From Roseateles depolymerans (GTDB lineage: Bacteria > Pseudomonadota > Gammaproteobacteria > Burkholderiales > Burkholderiaceae_C): DNA of 64,000 nt. The position numbers and the translations under genes are program-made. The stretch lies in contig QFOD01000009.1 of assembly GCA_003241055.1 (NCBI GenBank), forward strand, positions 62,001-126,000, in the 5' to 3' direction. Below are positions 52,471 through 59,674 of the stretch, piece after piece; positions within the stretch are counted from its first letter, which is position 1, and the number at the start of each line of letters is the position of its first letter. Under the pieces are notes generated by a model that worked only from the letters and a program-made list of their open reading frames with translations, was not told where the DNA came from and ran no database searches.

Positions 52471-53634
52471 ATGACCCGTCACCCCTCCGCCCCCGGCGGC
52501 GACACCGTCGTGCTGGTGCAGGTGCTGCGCGGCCTGGCCGCGGCACTGGTGCTGCTGGGCCACACGCAGGAGCAGCTGCGCGCCGCCGCGCTCAAGGCCG
52601 GCCTGGCCGAGCCAGCGCGGCTGGCCTGGCCGGGCGGCTTCGGCGTGGACCTGTTCTTCTGCATCTCCGGCTTCATCATGGTGCTCACCTCGGCACGTCT
52701 GGCCGGCCAGCCGGGGGCGGCGGGCGAGTTCCTGGTGCGCCGCGCCATCCGCCTGGTGCCGCTGTACTGGCTGGCCACCGGCCTCTACCTGCTGGTGCTG
52801 GCGCTGGGCACGCGCGGCCTGCCGGCCCAGCCGCTGACCGCGCTGTGGACCTCGCTGGCCTTCCTGCCCTATCCGGTGGACGGGCTCAGGGGCGGCATGG
52901 CCTACCCGCTGCTGTCGCTGGGCTGGTCGCTGAACTACGAGGTGCTGTTCTACCTGCTGTTCGCCAGCCTGCTGGCGCTGCCCATGCACCGGCTTGTCGC
53001 CGGCGTGTGGGCGCTGCTGCTGGCGTTGGTGGCGGCCGGCGCCTGGCTGCAGCCCGAGGCCACCGCGCCGGCCTTCTGGACCCGCCCCATCGTGCTGGAG
53101 TTCGGCCTGGGCATGCTGCTGGGCCAGGCCTGGCACGCCGGCTGGCGCCTGCCCGGCTGGGCCGCACTGGGCCTGGGCATCGCCGCACTGGCCGGCCTGC
53201 TGGCCGACCCGTTGGGCCTGCTGCAGGCCGCCGCGGGCACCTCCACTGCGAACGACGCGCGCCGCCTGCTGGGCTGGGGCCTGCCGGCCGCCGCGCTGCT
53301 GCTGGCGCTGACCGGCTACGAACGCGGCCAGCGCGAGCGCGTGGCCCGCTGGCCGCTGGCCGGCCTGGTGCGGCTGGGCGACTGGTCGTATGCGCTCTAC
53401 CTCTTCCATCCCTTCGCGCTGCTGGCGCTGACCCGGCTGTGGCTCTCGGCCGGCGAGGCCCACCGCCCCGGCCTGCCGCTGCTGGGCCTGCTGATGCTGG
53501 CCGGCTCGGTGCTGCTGGCCGCGCTGGTACACGCGCGCCTGGACCGGCCGCTGACCCGCCTACTCAACCGCCGCTGGCGCGAACGGCGGCCGCCGCTTGC
53601 CCCGGCGGCCCATGCCCGCCATCCGCTGACGTGA
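52471..53634 (+). CDS. Acyltransferase-3 family protein (third of three)
   Basis: A 387-residue, ten-helix membrane acyltransferase. VQVLRGLAAALVLLGHTQEQ, GGFGVDLFFCISGFIMVLTS, RRAIRLVPLYWLATGLYLLV, SLGWSLNYEVLFYLLFASLL and GDWSYALYLFHPFALLALTR show the family pattern. ATG 52471 lies four bases after the preceding stop. A GTG at 52453 would overlap the hexapeptide gene by 14 bases. The end overlaps the next glycosyltransferase start (GTGA). Confidence 0.9.
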   Translation: MTRHPSAPGGDTVVLVQVLRGLAAALVLLGHTQEQLRAAALKAGLAEPARLAWPGGFGVDLFFCISGFIMVLTSARLAGQPGAAGEFLVRRAIRLVPLYWLATGLYLLVLALGTRGLPAQPLTALWTSLAFLPYPVDGLRGGMAYPLLSLGWSLNYEVLFYLLFASLLALPMHRLVAGVWALLLALVAAGAWLQPEATAPAFWTRPIVLEFGLGMLLGQAWHAGWRLPGWAALGLGIAALAGLLADPLGLLQAAAGTSTANDARRLLGWGLPAAALLLALTGYERGQRERVARWPLAGLVRLGDWSYALYLFHPFALLALTRLWLSAGEAHRPGLPLLGLLMLAGSVLLAALVHARLDRPLTRLLNRRWRERRPPLAPAAHARHPLT

Positions 53635-54848
53635 AGATCCTGCACCTGAGTTCCGTGTACGCCCCGCAACGCATAGGCGGGGCCGAGAAGGTCGTGGAGA
53701 TGCTGGCCGAGCACAGCGCCGCGCTGGGCCACGAGGTGGCCGTGGCCCACATCGCGCCCGAGCCCGCCCCGCCCCACCAGCGCCATGGCGTGGCCGTGCA
53801 CCCGCTGCGCCACCGCAACCCGCTGTGGATAGGCGACAGCGGCCGCCACCCGCTGCTGCGCCAGGCCAACAAGGTCGCCACGCTGTTCAACGTGTTTACC
53901 ACCGCCGACTTCGCGCGCCTGCTGCGCGAGCTGCGGCCCGACGTGGTGCACAGCCACTCCATGGTGGAGCTGCCGCCCTGGGTCTGGCAGGTGGCGGCGT
54001 CACAGGGCTGCGCCGTCGTGCACACGCTGCACGACTACGACCTGCTGTGCATTCGCTCCTCGCTGTTCAAGGACGGCGCGCACTGCGTGCCCCGCCACAC
54101 CGCCTGCCGGATGTTCTCGCGCGTGAAGCTCACGCAGCACGGCCACATCCACCAGGTGGTGGGCGTGTCGCAGGCCATCCTGGACCGCCACCTGCAGGAC
54201 GGCTGCTTCGCCCAGCTGCCCGAGGCCAGCCGCCATGTGATCTGGAACCCGGTGATGCCCGCGCCGGCAAGGCCGCGCGCGGGCGACAGCGGCCCGCGCC
54301 GCTTCGGCTTCATCGGCCGCCTGGTGCCCGAGAAGGGCCTGGCCACGCTGATCGAGGCCTGCCGCCAACTGCCGGCCGAGGGCTGGCAACTGCGCATCGC
54401 CGGCCGGCTGGGCGAGCAGGAGGCCGAGCTGCGCCGCCTGGTCGAGGGCCTGCCCGTGGAGCTGGTCGGCTACGTGGACCCGGCGGAGTTCCTCGCCACG
54501 CTGGACACGCTGGTCGTGCCCTCGGTGTGGCTGGAGCCCTTCGGCCTGACCACGGTGGAGGCCTATGCCGCCGGCGTGCCGGTGATAGGCGCCGACACGG
54601 CCGGCGTCGCCGAGATCGTCGGCGCGGTGGACCCCGGCGCGCTGGTGCCGCCGGGCGATGCCGCCGCGCTGGCCGCGCTGATGCAGGCCGTGCTGCGCGA
54701 CGGCCCGCGGCCGCTGCCCGCCGCGGCCCGTGCCGCGGTGCTGGAGCGCACCCGCCCCGGCCCGGTGGCCCAGGCCTACGACGCGGTCTACCGCCGCGCG
54801 CTGGCCCAGCTCAGGCGCGCACCTCAGGAGCTGGCCCGCCCCGCCTGA
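53631..54848 (+). CDS. Glycosyltransferase family 4-type (last EPS gene)
   Basis: A 405-residue GT-B enzyme beginning at GTG 53631, which overlaps the acyltransferase stop. KILHLSSVYAPQRIGGAEKV opens the fold. DVVHSHSMVELPPWVWQVAA, HTLHDYDLLCIRSSLFKDGA and a Cys pair (HCVPRHTAC) parallel the glycosyltransferase at 48013. RFGFIGRLVPEKGLATLIEA starts the donor half with PSVWLEPFGLTTVEAYAAGV as donor motif. It ends the rightward EPS run. The convergent beta-helix gene stops 14 bases later. Confidence 0.92.
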   Translation: MKILHLSSVYAPQRIGGAEKVVEMLAEHSAALGHEVAVAHIAPEPAPPHQRHGVAVHPLRHRNPLWIGDSGRHPLLRQANKVATLFNVFTTADFARLLRELRPDVVHSHSMVELPPWVWQVAASQGCAVVHTLHDYDLLCIRSSLFKDGAHCVPRHTACRMFSRVKLTQHGHIHQVVGVSQAILDRHLQDGCFAQLPEASRHVIWNPVMPAPARPRAGDSGPRRFGFIGRLVPEKGLATLIEACRQLPAEGWQLRIAGRLGEQEAELRRLVEGLPVELVGYVDPAEFLATLDTLVVPSVWLEPFGLTTVEAYAAGVPVIGADTAGVAEIVGAVDPGALVPPGDAAALAALMQAVLRDGPRPLPAAARAAVLERTRPGPVAQAYDAVYRRALAQLRRAPQELARPA

Positions 54849-54862
54849 GCGGCGGCGGCGCC

Positions 54863-56731
54863 TCAGCGCTCGCCGGCCGCATCCACCGTCGCGGCGCTGG
54901 CGCGGTCCACCCGGGTCGCGCCGTCCAGACGGTTGCGCCGCAGCGTCACCTGCGAGGCCTGCTGCACGCTGAGGCTGTCGGCCCGGCGCTTGTTCAGGTT
55001 GCTGGCGCTGCACTCGTTGTCGGCCACGGTCACCGTGCGGCTGCTGGCCACCGTGATGCAGCCCTGCTGCACGCGCTGGATGCGGTTGCCGCGGATCTCC
55101 AGGAACTGGTTGACGGGCTCGTCCACCACCGCGCCGCCGCGCCCCGTGCCATAGGCGGCGATCGCGGCCCAGGGCATGGCGGGCGCCTGGTCGGGGCCGG
55201 TGTCACGGATGTCGTTGTCCAGCACCGCCACGTTGATCGCACCCACGCCCTCGCGCCACGGGCCCACGTCGGTCAGCAGGCGGATCGCGTTGTAGCTGAG
55301 CTGGCTGAAGGTATTGCCGCGGATCAGGCCGTTGGGCAGCTGGGCCAGCAGGCCGTGGCAGTGGCAGCGCTCCACCGTGTTGCGCTCCACCAGGTAGCGC
55401 GAGGCCAGCAGGGCCAGGTCGCGCACCGCGCTGCGCGTGTCCAGCCCCTCGATCGCGCGGCTCAGCCGCACGCGGTGCTCCAGGCCGCCCAGCGGCTCGG
55501 GCGGCGCCGTCACGTCGGCCAGGCCCAGCAGGCGGCCGTCGCCGCCGAAGAAGGCCAGGCGGTCGCCGCTGCGGATGAAGCGCGAGTAGGTGGACAGCAC
55601 CAGGCTGCGGCCCTCGTCCTCGATGCGCACCACCGGATGCACCGGGTTGTTGAGGTTGATGCCGTCGTCGCCCTGCGCGACGAAATGGTTGTCGGCGATC
55701 AGCAGGTCGCCGCCGCCAGACTGGATGTGCAGCGCGTCGAAGTTGCTGCTGACCGGCATCGAGCTGCCGGGCTCGGGCTGCACCCGGCTGCCCAGCAGCG
55801 CGAAGCCGCGCTTGAGCCCGTAGACCAGGAAGCCCATGCCCGGCGCGTTGAGCACCGTCACGTCCTGCAGCACGATGTCCTCGGCCTGCTGCGGCCCGGG
55901 CTGGTCGTCGATCTTGAATGCCGCGCCGCCATACCACTGGCGGAACACCGCGTAGCTGGCGCCCGGCCGCAGGCTGGCCAGCGCACTGGAGCTGAAGACC
56001 TGACCCTGAACCCGCTGCAGCGGCGCCGCCGCGCCCGGCGGCAGGATCAGCCGCGTGCCGCCCTTGACCCACAACCGGCTCGCCCGGTCGTACTCGGTCA
56101 GGTAGAACAGCCGCGTCGTGTCGTCGACCGGCACGCCGTCGTCCAACACCAGCTCGCGGCGGCCGTCGCGCTCGCGCAGCACGGCGAGCGCCGAGGTCGG
56201 CAGCTGGTAGGCCAGCGTCGCGCCGCGCAGCCGCACGCGCTGGCTCGTGCCCAGCACGATGCCCGGCGCATCGGCGCTGAACACCAGGCGGGCGCCGCGC
56301 GCGTCGATGTCCACATCCTGCAGGCCCTGCAGCAGCCAGTGGCCGCCCTGGGCCGTGCTGCGGAACACATAGCTGCCCGGCTGCAGGCGCAGCCGCCCCA
56401 GGCCGCGGCGGCGCAGCTCGTCGAGCGCGGCCTCCAGCACGGGGCGGGCATCCTGCCCGGCCGGCGGCGGGCTCACCGACAGCTCGCCGGCCTTGGGCTG
56501 CGGCAGCCGCACCACCAGGCGCACCGGGCGGCCGTCCGGGCCGGTCCATTCGCGCACCAGGTCGCCCGGCGCGGCGCGGGCCGGGCTGAGCGCCTGGGCC
56601 GAGGCCATGCGGGCCCAATCCGGCGCCGGTGCGTCGTCCGGCGCCGCCTGCGCCCCCGTCAGGCCGACCGTAGCGAACAGCAACGCTGCCCGCATCACCG
56701 CCGCCCTCGTTCGTCCGCCCGCGTCCTGCAT
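54863..56731 (-). CDS. Exported right-handed beta-helix repeat protein
   Basis: A 622-residue protein with a signal peptide (hydrophobic AAVMRAALLFATVGLTGAQA). The mature part contains GLGRLRLQPGSYVFRSTAQG, GHWLLQGLQDVDIDARGARL, and from about residue 300 repeated beta-helix turns such as LIADNHFVAQGDDGINLNNP, YLVERNTVERCHCHGLLAQL and GLIRGNTFSQLSYNAIRLLT. These are pectate-lyase-like/NosD-type coils found in polysaccharide lyases and epimerases. Facing the EPS locus, it may cut or modify the polymer. No catalytic set can be assigned. Start ATG 56731; ATG 56692 region (MRAALLF) is an alternative with GAGGG upstream. Confidence 0.8.
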   Translation of the reverse strand: MQDAGGRTRAAVMRAALLFATVGLTGAQAAPDDAPAPDWARMASAQALSPARAAPGDLVREWTGPDGRPVRLVVRLPQPKAGELSVSPPPAGQDARPVLEAALDELRRRGLGRLRLQPGSYVFRSTAQGGHWLLQGLQDVDIDARGARLVFSADAPGIVLGTSQRVRLRGATLAYQLPTSALAVLRERDGRRELVLDDGVPVDDTTRLFYLTEYDRASRLWVKGGTRLILPPGAAAPLQRVQGQVFSSSALASLRPGASYAVFRQWYGGAAFKIDDQPGPQQAEDIVLQDVTVLNAPGMGFLVYGLKRGFALLGSRVQPEPGSSMPVSSNFDALHIQSGGGDLLIADNHFVAQGDDGINLNNPVHPVVRIEDEGRSLVLSTYSRFIRSGDRLAFFGGDGRLLGLADVTAPPEPLGGLEHRVRLSRAIEGLDTRSAVRDLALLASRYLVERNTVERCHCHGLLAQLPNGLIRGNTFSQLSYNAIRLLTDVGPWREGVGAINVAVLDNDIRDTGPDQAPAMPWAAIAAYGTGRGGAVVDEPVNQFLEIRGNRIQRVQQGCITVASSRTVTVADNECSASNLNKRRADSLSVQQASQVTLRRNRLDGATRVDRASAATVDAAGER

Positions 56732-56856
56732 CACGCCACCCTCGCGCCCATGAACTGCGGGCGCCGGGCGCAGATTACACAGGCTGGCCGCGCCTCATGT
56801 GTCCAATCGCAAGCGGTGGTACAGCGCCGCAGCGCCGCGGCGCCGCCCAAGGGGGG

Positions 56857-57591
56857 TCAGGCCGTGCGGCGTGCGCTGGCGCGGGCATCCAGCTGGGCCC
56901 GCAGCTCGGCCACCTCGGCCGCCAGGTTGTCGCGCGCGGTCGCCGCGCCCACCAGCTCCATCTCGGCGGCCAGGCGCGCGTCCGACGCGGCGGCCGATGC
57001 CGCGAGATTGCGTTCGAGCTGCTGGCGCAGGTCCGCCAGCTGGGCGTCCTTGCCCTCGATGGCCAGCTGATCCTTGGCCTTGCCCACCAGCGCCTCGGAG
57101 GCGATGTCGCGCGCATGGCGCAGCTCACCGCGCAGGCGTTCGATGTCGGCCTCGCGCTCGGCCAGCAAGGCCTGGCACTCGGCCAGCTCCTCGCTGACGC
57201 CGGCCAGACGGCCCGTCAGCGTGTCGCACTCGGCCTGCAACTGCTCCTGGCCCTGCAGGGCCTCGGTGAGCTCGGCATCGACCTGGCTGAGCCCGTCGCG
57301 CGGGCCGGCGCTGGTCTGCTCGGCCAGCTGCCGCGCCCAGTCGCCCAGGGCGGCCAGCAGCGGCGGCGGCACCTGCAGCGCGGTGTCGTCCAGCGGCTTC
57401 TCGCGGGCGCCACGCCAGGCGGCCAGATGGACGTGGATGGCCGACGGCGCCGCCGACACCAGCGTCTCGCGCAGCGCGCCCAGCGTCGCCGGCCGGCCGG
57501 CCGCCACCAGCGCATCGGCCGCGGCCGCCACTTCCTCGTAAGCCAGGTCCTGCCCGCCCATGTCCACCCCGTCCGCTCGAAATTGATTCAA
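56857..57591 (-). CDS. KfrA-like DNA-binding protein with long coiled coil
   Basis: A 244-residue protein. Residues about 12-75 match the KfrA N-terminal DNA-binding domain layout (YEEVAAAADALVAAGRPATL, GALRETLVSAAPSAIHVHLA, AWRGAREKP). The rest is a heptad-rich coiled coil with many Glu/Gln/Leu/Ala (LTGRLAGVSEELAECQALLA, READIERLRGELRHARDIAS) ending in a basic DARASARRTA. KfrA proteins are best known as plasmid partition accessory regulators that bind DNA and form filaments. Chromosomal copies occur in Burkholderiales. The role here is unknown. MGGQDLAYEEV (ATG 57561) is an alternative start. Confidence 0.75.
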   Translation of the reverse strand: MNQFRADGVDMGGQDLAYEEVAAAADALVAAGRPATLGALRETLVSAAPSAIHVHLAAWRGAREKPLDDTALQVPPPLLAALGDWARQLAEQTSAGPRDGLSQVDAELTEALQGQEQLQAECDTLTGRLAGVSEELAECQALLAEREADIERLRGELRHARDIASEALVGKAKDQLAIEGKDAQLADLRQQLERNLAASAAASDARLAAEMELVGAATARDNLAAEVAELRAQLDARASARRTA

Positions 57592-57642
57592 CCGCGCACG
57601 CTAACCCAGGCGCTGGCCCCAACGCCGAACGCCGTGGCGGAA

Positions 57643-58401
57643 CTAGAGAACTTGTAGCCAAAACCGGCAGCTCGCATGCGCCGGGCAGCGGCGAAAGCCG
57701 CTCAGCGCGTGCGCAGGGCGGTGATCTCGCCCGCCACCTGGCCCAGGCCCACCTGGCGCATCACGGCGCCCTTCTTCACGGCCTCGCGAGGCATGCCGTA
57801 GACCACGCAGCTGGCCTCGTCCTGGGCCAGTGTCAGCGCGCCGGCCTGGCGCATCTCCAGCAGGCCGGCCGCGCCGTCGTCCCCCATGCCGGTCATGATG
57901 ATGCCCAGCGCATTGGCCCCGGCCGCCTTGGCGAACGAGCGGGAGCGCGAGCCGCAGGGTCTGCGGGTCCACCGGCTGCGCAGGCGCGCGGGGACGGGTC
58001 TTGCCGGCCTCTTCCATGCAGGCGGACAGGGCCTTCCTCAGCGGCGCCAGCGTCAGCGGCTTTCGCAGCGCGCCGCCCACCCGGTGCCCGTGCGCCCGGG
58101 CCATCTCCAGCACCGAGGTCAGCAGCGCGTTCTCGCGCATGGAGGCGATCACGTAGGGGATGCGAATGTCGCGCTGCTGCAGGCTCTGGATCAGCTCCAC
58201 GCCGTCCATCACCGGCATCTCCAGATCGATGACCATCGCGTCGGGCGCGGCATCCAGCCGCTCCAGCAACGCCAGTGCCTCGGCACCGTTGGCCGCCTGG
58301 TGGATCTGCTGCACGCCCAGCTGCTCGCACAGCGCAGCCAGATGGCGGCGTTGCACAACGCTGTCTTCGGCAATCAGGATGGAGGAGATGCGCGACACCA
58401 T
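57643..58401 (-). CDS. Response-regulator receiver domain fused out of frame to cheB remnant
   Basis: Residues 1-130 are a complete receiver domain: acidic pair E12 D13, phospho-acceptor D59 in VIDLEMPVMDGVEL, S87 in VIASMRENALL, and K114 in GGALRKPLTLAPLRKAL. It resembles the receiver of RocR-type regulators (which carry an EAL output domain) more than that of CheB. After a linker (TRPRAPAQPVDPQTLRLALP, to about residue 153) the frame runs through the cheB remnant in the wrong frame, giving about 100 residues of Gly/Arg-rich sequence. So an output domain has been lost by deletion. The receiver may still work as a single-domain protein. Starts five bases after cheD. Confidence 0.7.
   Translation of the reverse strand: MVSRISSILIAEDSVVQRRHLAALCEQLGVQQIHQAANGAEALALLERLDAAPDAMVIDLEMPVMDGVELIQSLQQRDIRIPYVIASMRENALLTSVLEMARAHGHRVGGALRKPLTLAPLRKALSACMEEAGKTRPRAPAQPVDPQTLRLALPLVRQGGRGQCAGHHHDRHGGRRRGRPAGDAPGRRADTGPGRGQLRGLRHASRGREEGRRDAPGGPGPGGGRDHRPAHALSGFRRCPAHASCRFWLQVL
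57702..57938 (-). pseudogene. cheB: cheB 3' remnant (C-terminal part of chemotaxis methylesterase)
   Basis: Reading the minus strand from 57938 gives SFAKAAGANALGIIMTGMGD, continuing DGAAGLLEMRQAGALTLAQD, EASCVVYGMPREAVKKGAVM and ending EITALRTR. This is the last ~78 residues of CheB, including the catalytic Asp in GMGDDG. The nucleophile Ser and the catalytic His regions and the receiver domain of CheB are missing. The homology stops abruptly near 57938, where the upstream receiver gene enters in a different frame. It has no start of its own except the internal ATG at 57896. Not expected to be active. Confidence 0.8.
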
Positions 58402-58405
58402 GGCC

Positions 58406-58924
58406 TCAGCTCCGCAGCGGTGCCGGCCGCTCTTCGCCCTCGGTGCCACCGGCCTGGCGGGCCCAGACGTCGCCGGTGGCAATGTCGAAGATGATCACGC
58501 GGTAGCCGATGCCGAACAGGCTGGTGCTCACCACCTCGATGCCGGCCTGCGCCAGCCACTCGGTCGCGGCGCTGCCGTTGCGCCGGCCGACGGGTAGCCG
58601 CAGCGACCGCCCCTGCCGGGGAAACATGTTGGCGCCGCCGAACACCTTGGCCTGGCAGTCCTGCGGCCGGATGTCGTGACGGGCCAGGCGCCGCAGCATC
58701 AGCGTCAGCGCCTCGTTGCCGTAGCGCGCGTCCAGGCCCAGCGGATCCTGAGGCCGCGGGCGCTGCGGCCGGTCGGCCAGCAGGAAATGCGACATCGCCC
58801 CGCGCCGCTGCGCGCCGTTCCAGAGCGTGATGGACACGCAGGAGCCCAGCAGCGTGCGCACGCGGTAGCGGGCGTCGCCGACAAAGTAGTCGCCGGGGGC
58901 GAGATGGACCGTGGTCTGCTTCAT
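58406..58924 (-). CDS. cheD: Chemoreceptor glutamine deamidase CheD
   Basis: Deamidates Gln to Glu on chemoreceptors and binds CheC-type phosphatases in some species. The 172-residue protein is full length. The catalytic Cys29 is in RTLLGSCVSITLW, His46 in GAMSHFLLADRP. FGGANMF and LPVGRRNGSAATEWL and DIATGDVWARQAGG are family landmarks. It overlaps the cheR remnant (ATG 58924 inside the cheR stop region) and is followed by the receiver/cheB fusion. It is the only intact che gene in this block. Confidence 0.93.
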   Translation of the reverse strand: MKQTTVHLAPGDYFVGDARYRVRTLLGSCVSITLWNGAQRRGAMSHFLLADRPQRPRPQDPLGLDARYGNEALTLMLRRLARHDIRPQDCQAKVFGGANMFPRQGRSLRLPVGRRNGSAATEWLAQAGIEVVSTSLFGIGYRVIIFDIATGDVWARQAGGTEGEERPAPLRS

Positions 58925-59286
58925 GCCGCCGGATCGGGCTTGCGATAGACGGAGGGCGCCAACAGCTTCACGTCGTCGCTGATGCCGTTCAGGTTCTCGG
59001 AGTGGCCGATCACCAGGTAGCCCCCCGGCTTGAGCGCGGTCAGGATGCGCGCCACCACCTGGCGCTTGGTGTCGCCGTTGAAATAGATCATCACATTGCG
59101 CAGGAAGACCATGTCGTAGGCATTGGTCTTGGGCACGCTCTCCATCAGGTTGATCTGCGCGAACTGCACACGGTCGCGCAGCGTGCGGTCCACCAGCAGT
59201 GTCCCCTCGTGCCGGCCGAAGCCGCGCAGGCAGTAGCGCTTCAGATAGGGCGGCGGCACATGCGCCGTGCGCTCCAGCGGGTACCC
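58921..59286 (-). pseudogene. cheR: cheR 3' half (5'-truncated chemotaxis methyltransferase)
   Basis: From the minus strand at 59286 the sequence reads GYPLERTAHVPPPYLKRYCL, then RGFGRHEGTLLVDRTLRDRV, QFAQINLM, DMVFLRNVMIYFNGDTKRQV, VARILTALKPGGYLVIGHSE and NLNGISDDVKLLAP. This is the C-terminal ~120 residues of CheR. The N-terminal substrate-binding domain and the SAM-binding motif I are absent. Upstream of 59286 homology stops sharply. The frame stays open to 59430 (ATG), adding 48 unrelated residues. A SAM-dependent activity is not expected without motif I. Confidence 0.82.
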
Positions 59287-59674
59287 TGCAGATTCCTGTC
59301 CGTGCACCAGCACCGTCCGTCGAGCGGCATTAATGCATGTAACGGCGTGTGACGACACCGCTAGGTTTTTCATTTTCAACAGACCTGACCCCTCAGGCCC
59401 CCCGTTTGGACGCACCGGCTTCCCAGGCATCGGGGTGCGGTCTTGCGCCGTTTCTTTAGCTCGTTATGTCTGGCTTTCGCCACGCCTCCTCGGAAAACCA
59501 TTCAGTTCGGCGGAATGACGCCTGCCCGAGGCGGCTGACCGCCGCAGGGCCGTCCGGCAGCGGGCGCACGACATCCCGCGCAAATTCGCCCAACGAATAA
59601 ACGTCACCGTTTTGCTTCGTTGGCCGACCGCGGCGCCGGTCCTAGCCTTGCTCGGTTTCCGCATGAAAGCGGAC
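59287..59674. other. Junction region between the cheR remnant and the tauD-type operon (388 bp)
   Basis: No gene is supported. The part nearest cheR (59300-59400) is AT-richer, with the palindrome GCATTAATGC (59327-59336). On the minus strand GGGGTCAGGTCTGTTGAAAA (about 59390-59371) resembles sequence I recall flanking REP-associated transposase genes; no transposase is present. The part nearest tauD holds an inverted repeat annotated separately. The start of the dioxygenase operon's promoter is probably within 59560-59660. Confidence 0.45.
59590..59623. promoter_or_regulatory. Inverted repeat upstream of the tauD-type operon
   Basis: CCAACGAA (59590-59597), 18 bases, then TTCGTTGG (59616-59623): perfect eight-base arms about 50 bases before the dioxygenase start. 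The spacing suits a regulator contacting two helix turns or overlapping a promoter. No regulator gene is adjacent, so the binder is unknown. Confidence 0.4.

Noticed and set aside
53825..57070. 1081-codon frame across the last glycosyltransferase and the beta-helix gene
   Set aside because: It is out of frame to two recognised genes on both strands and has no domain of its own.
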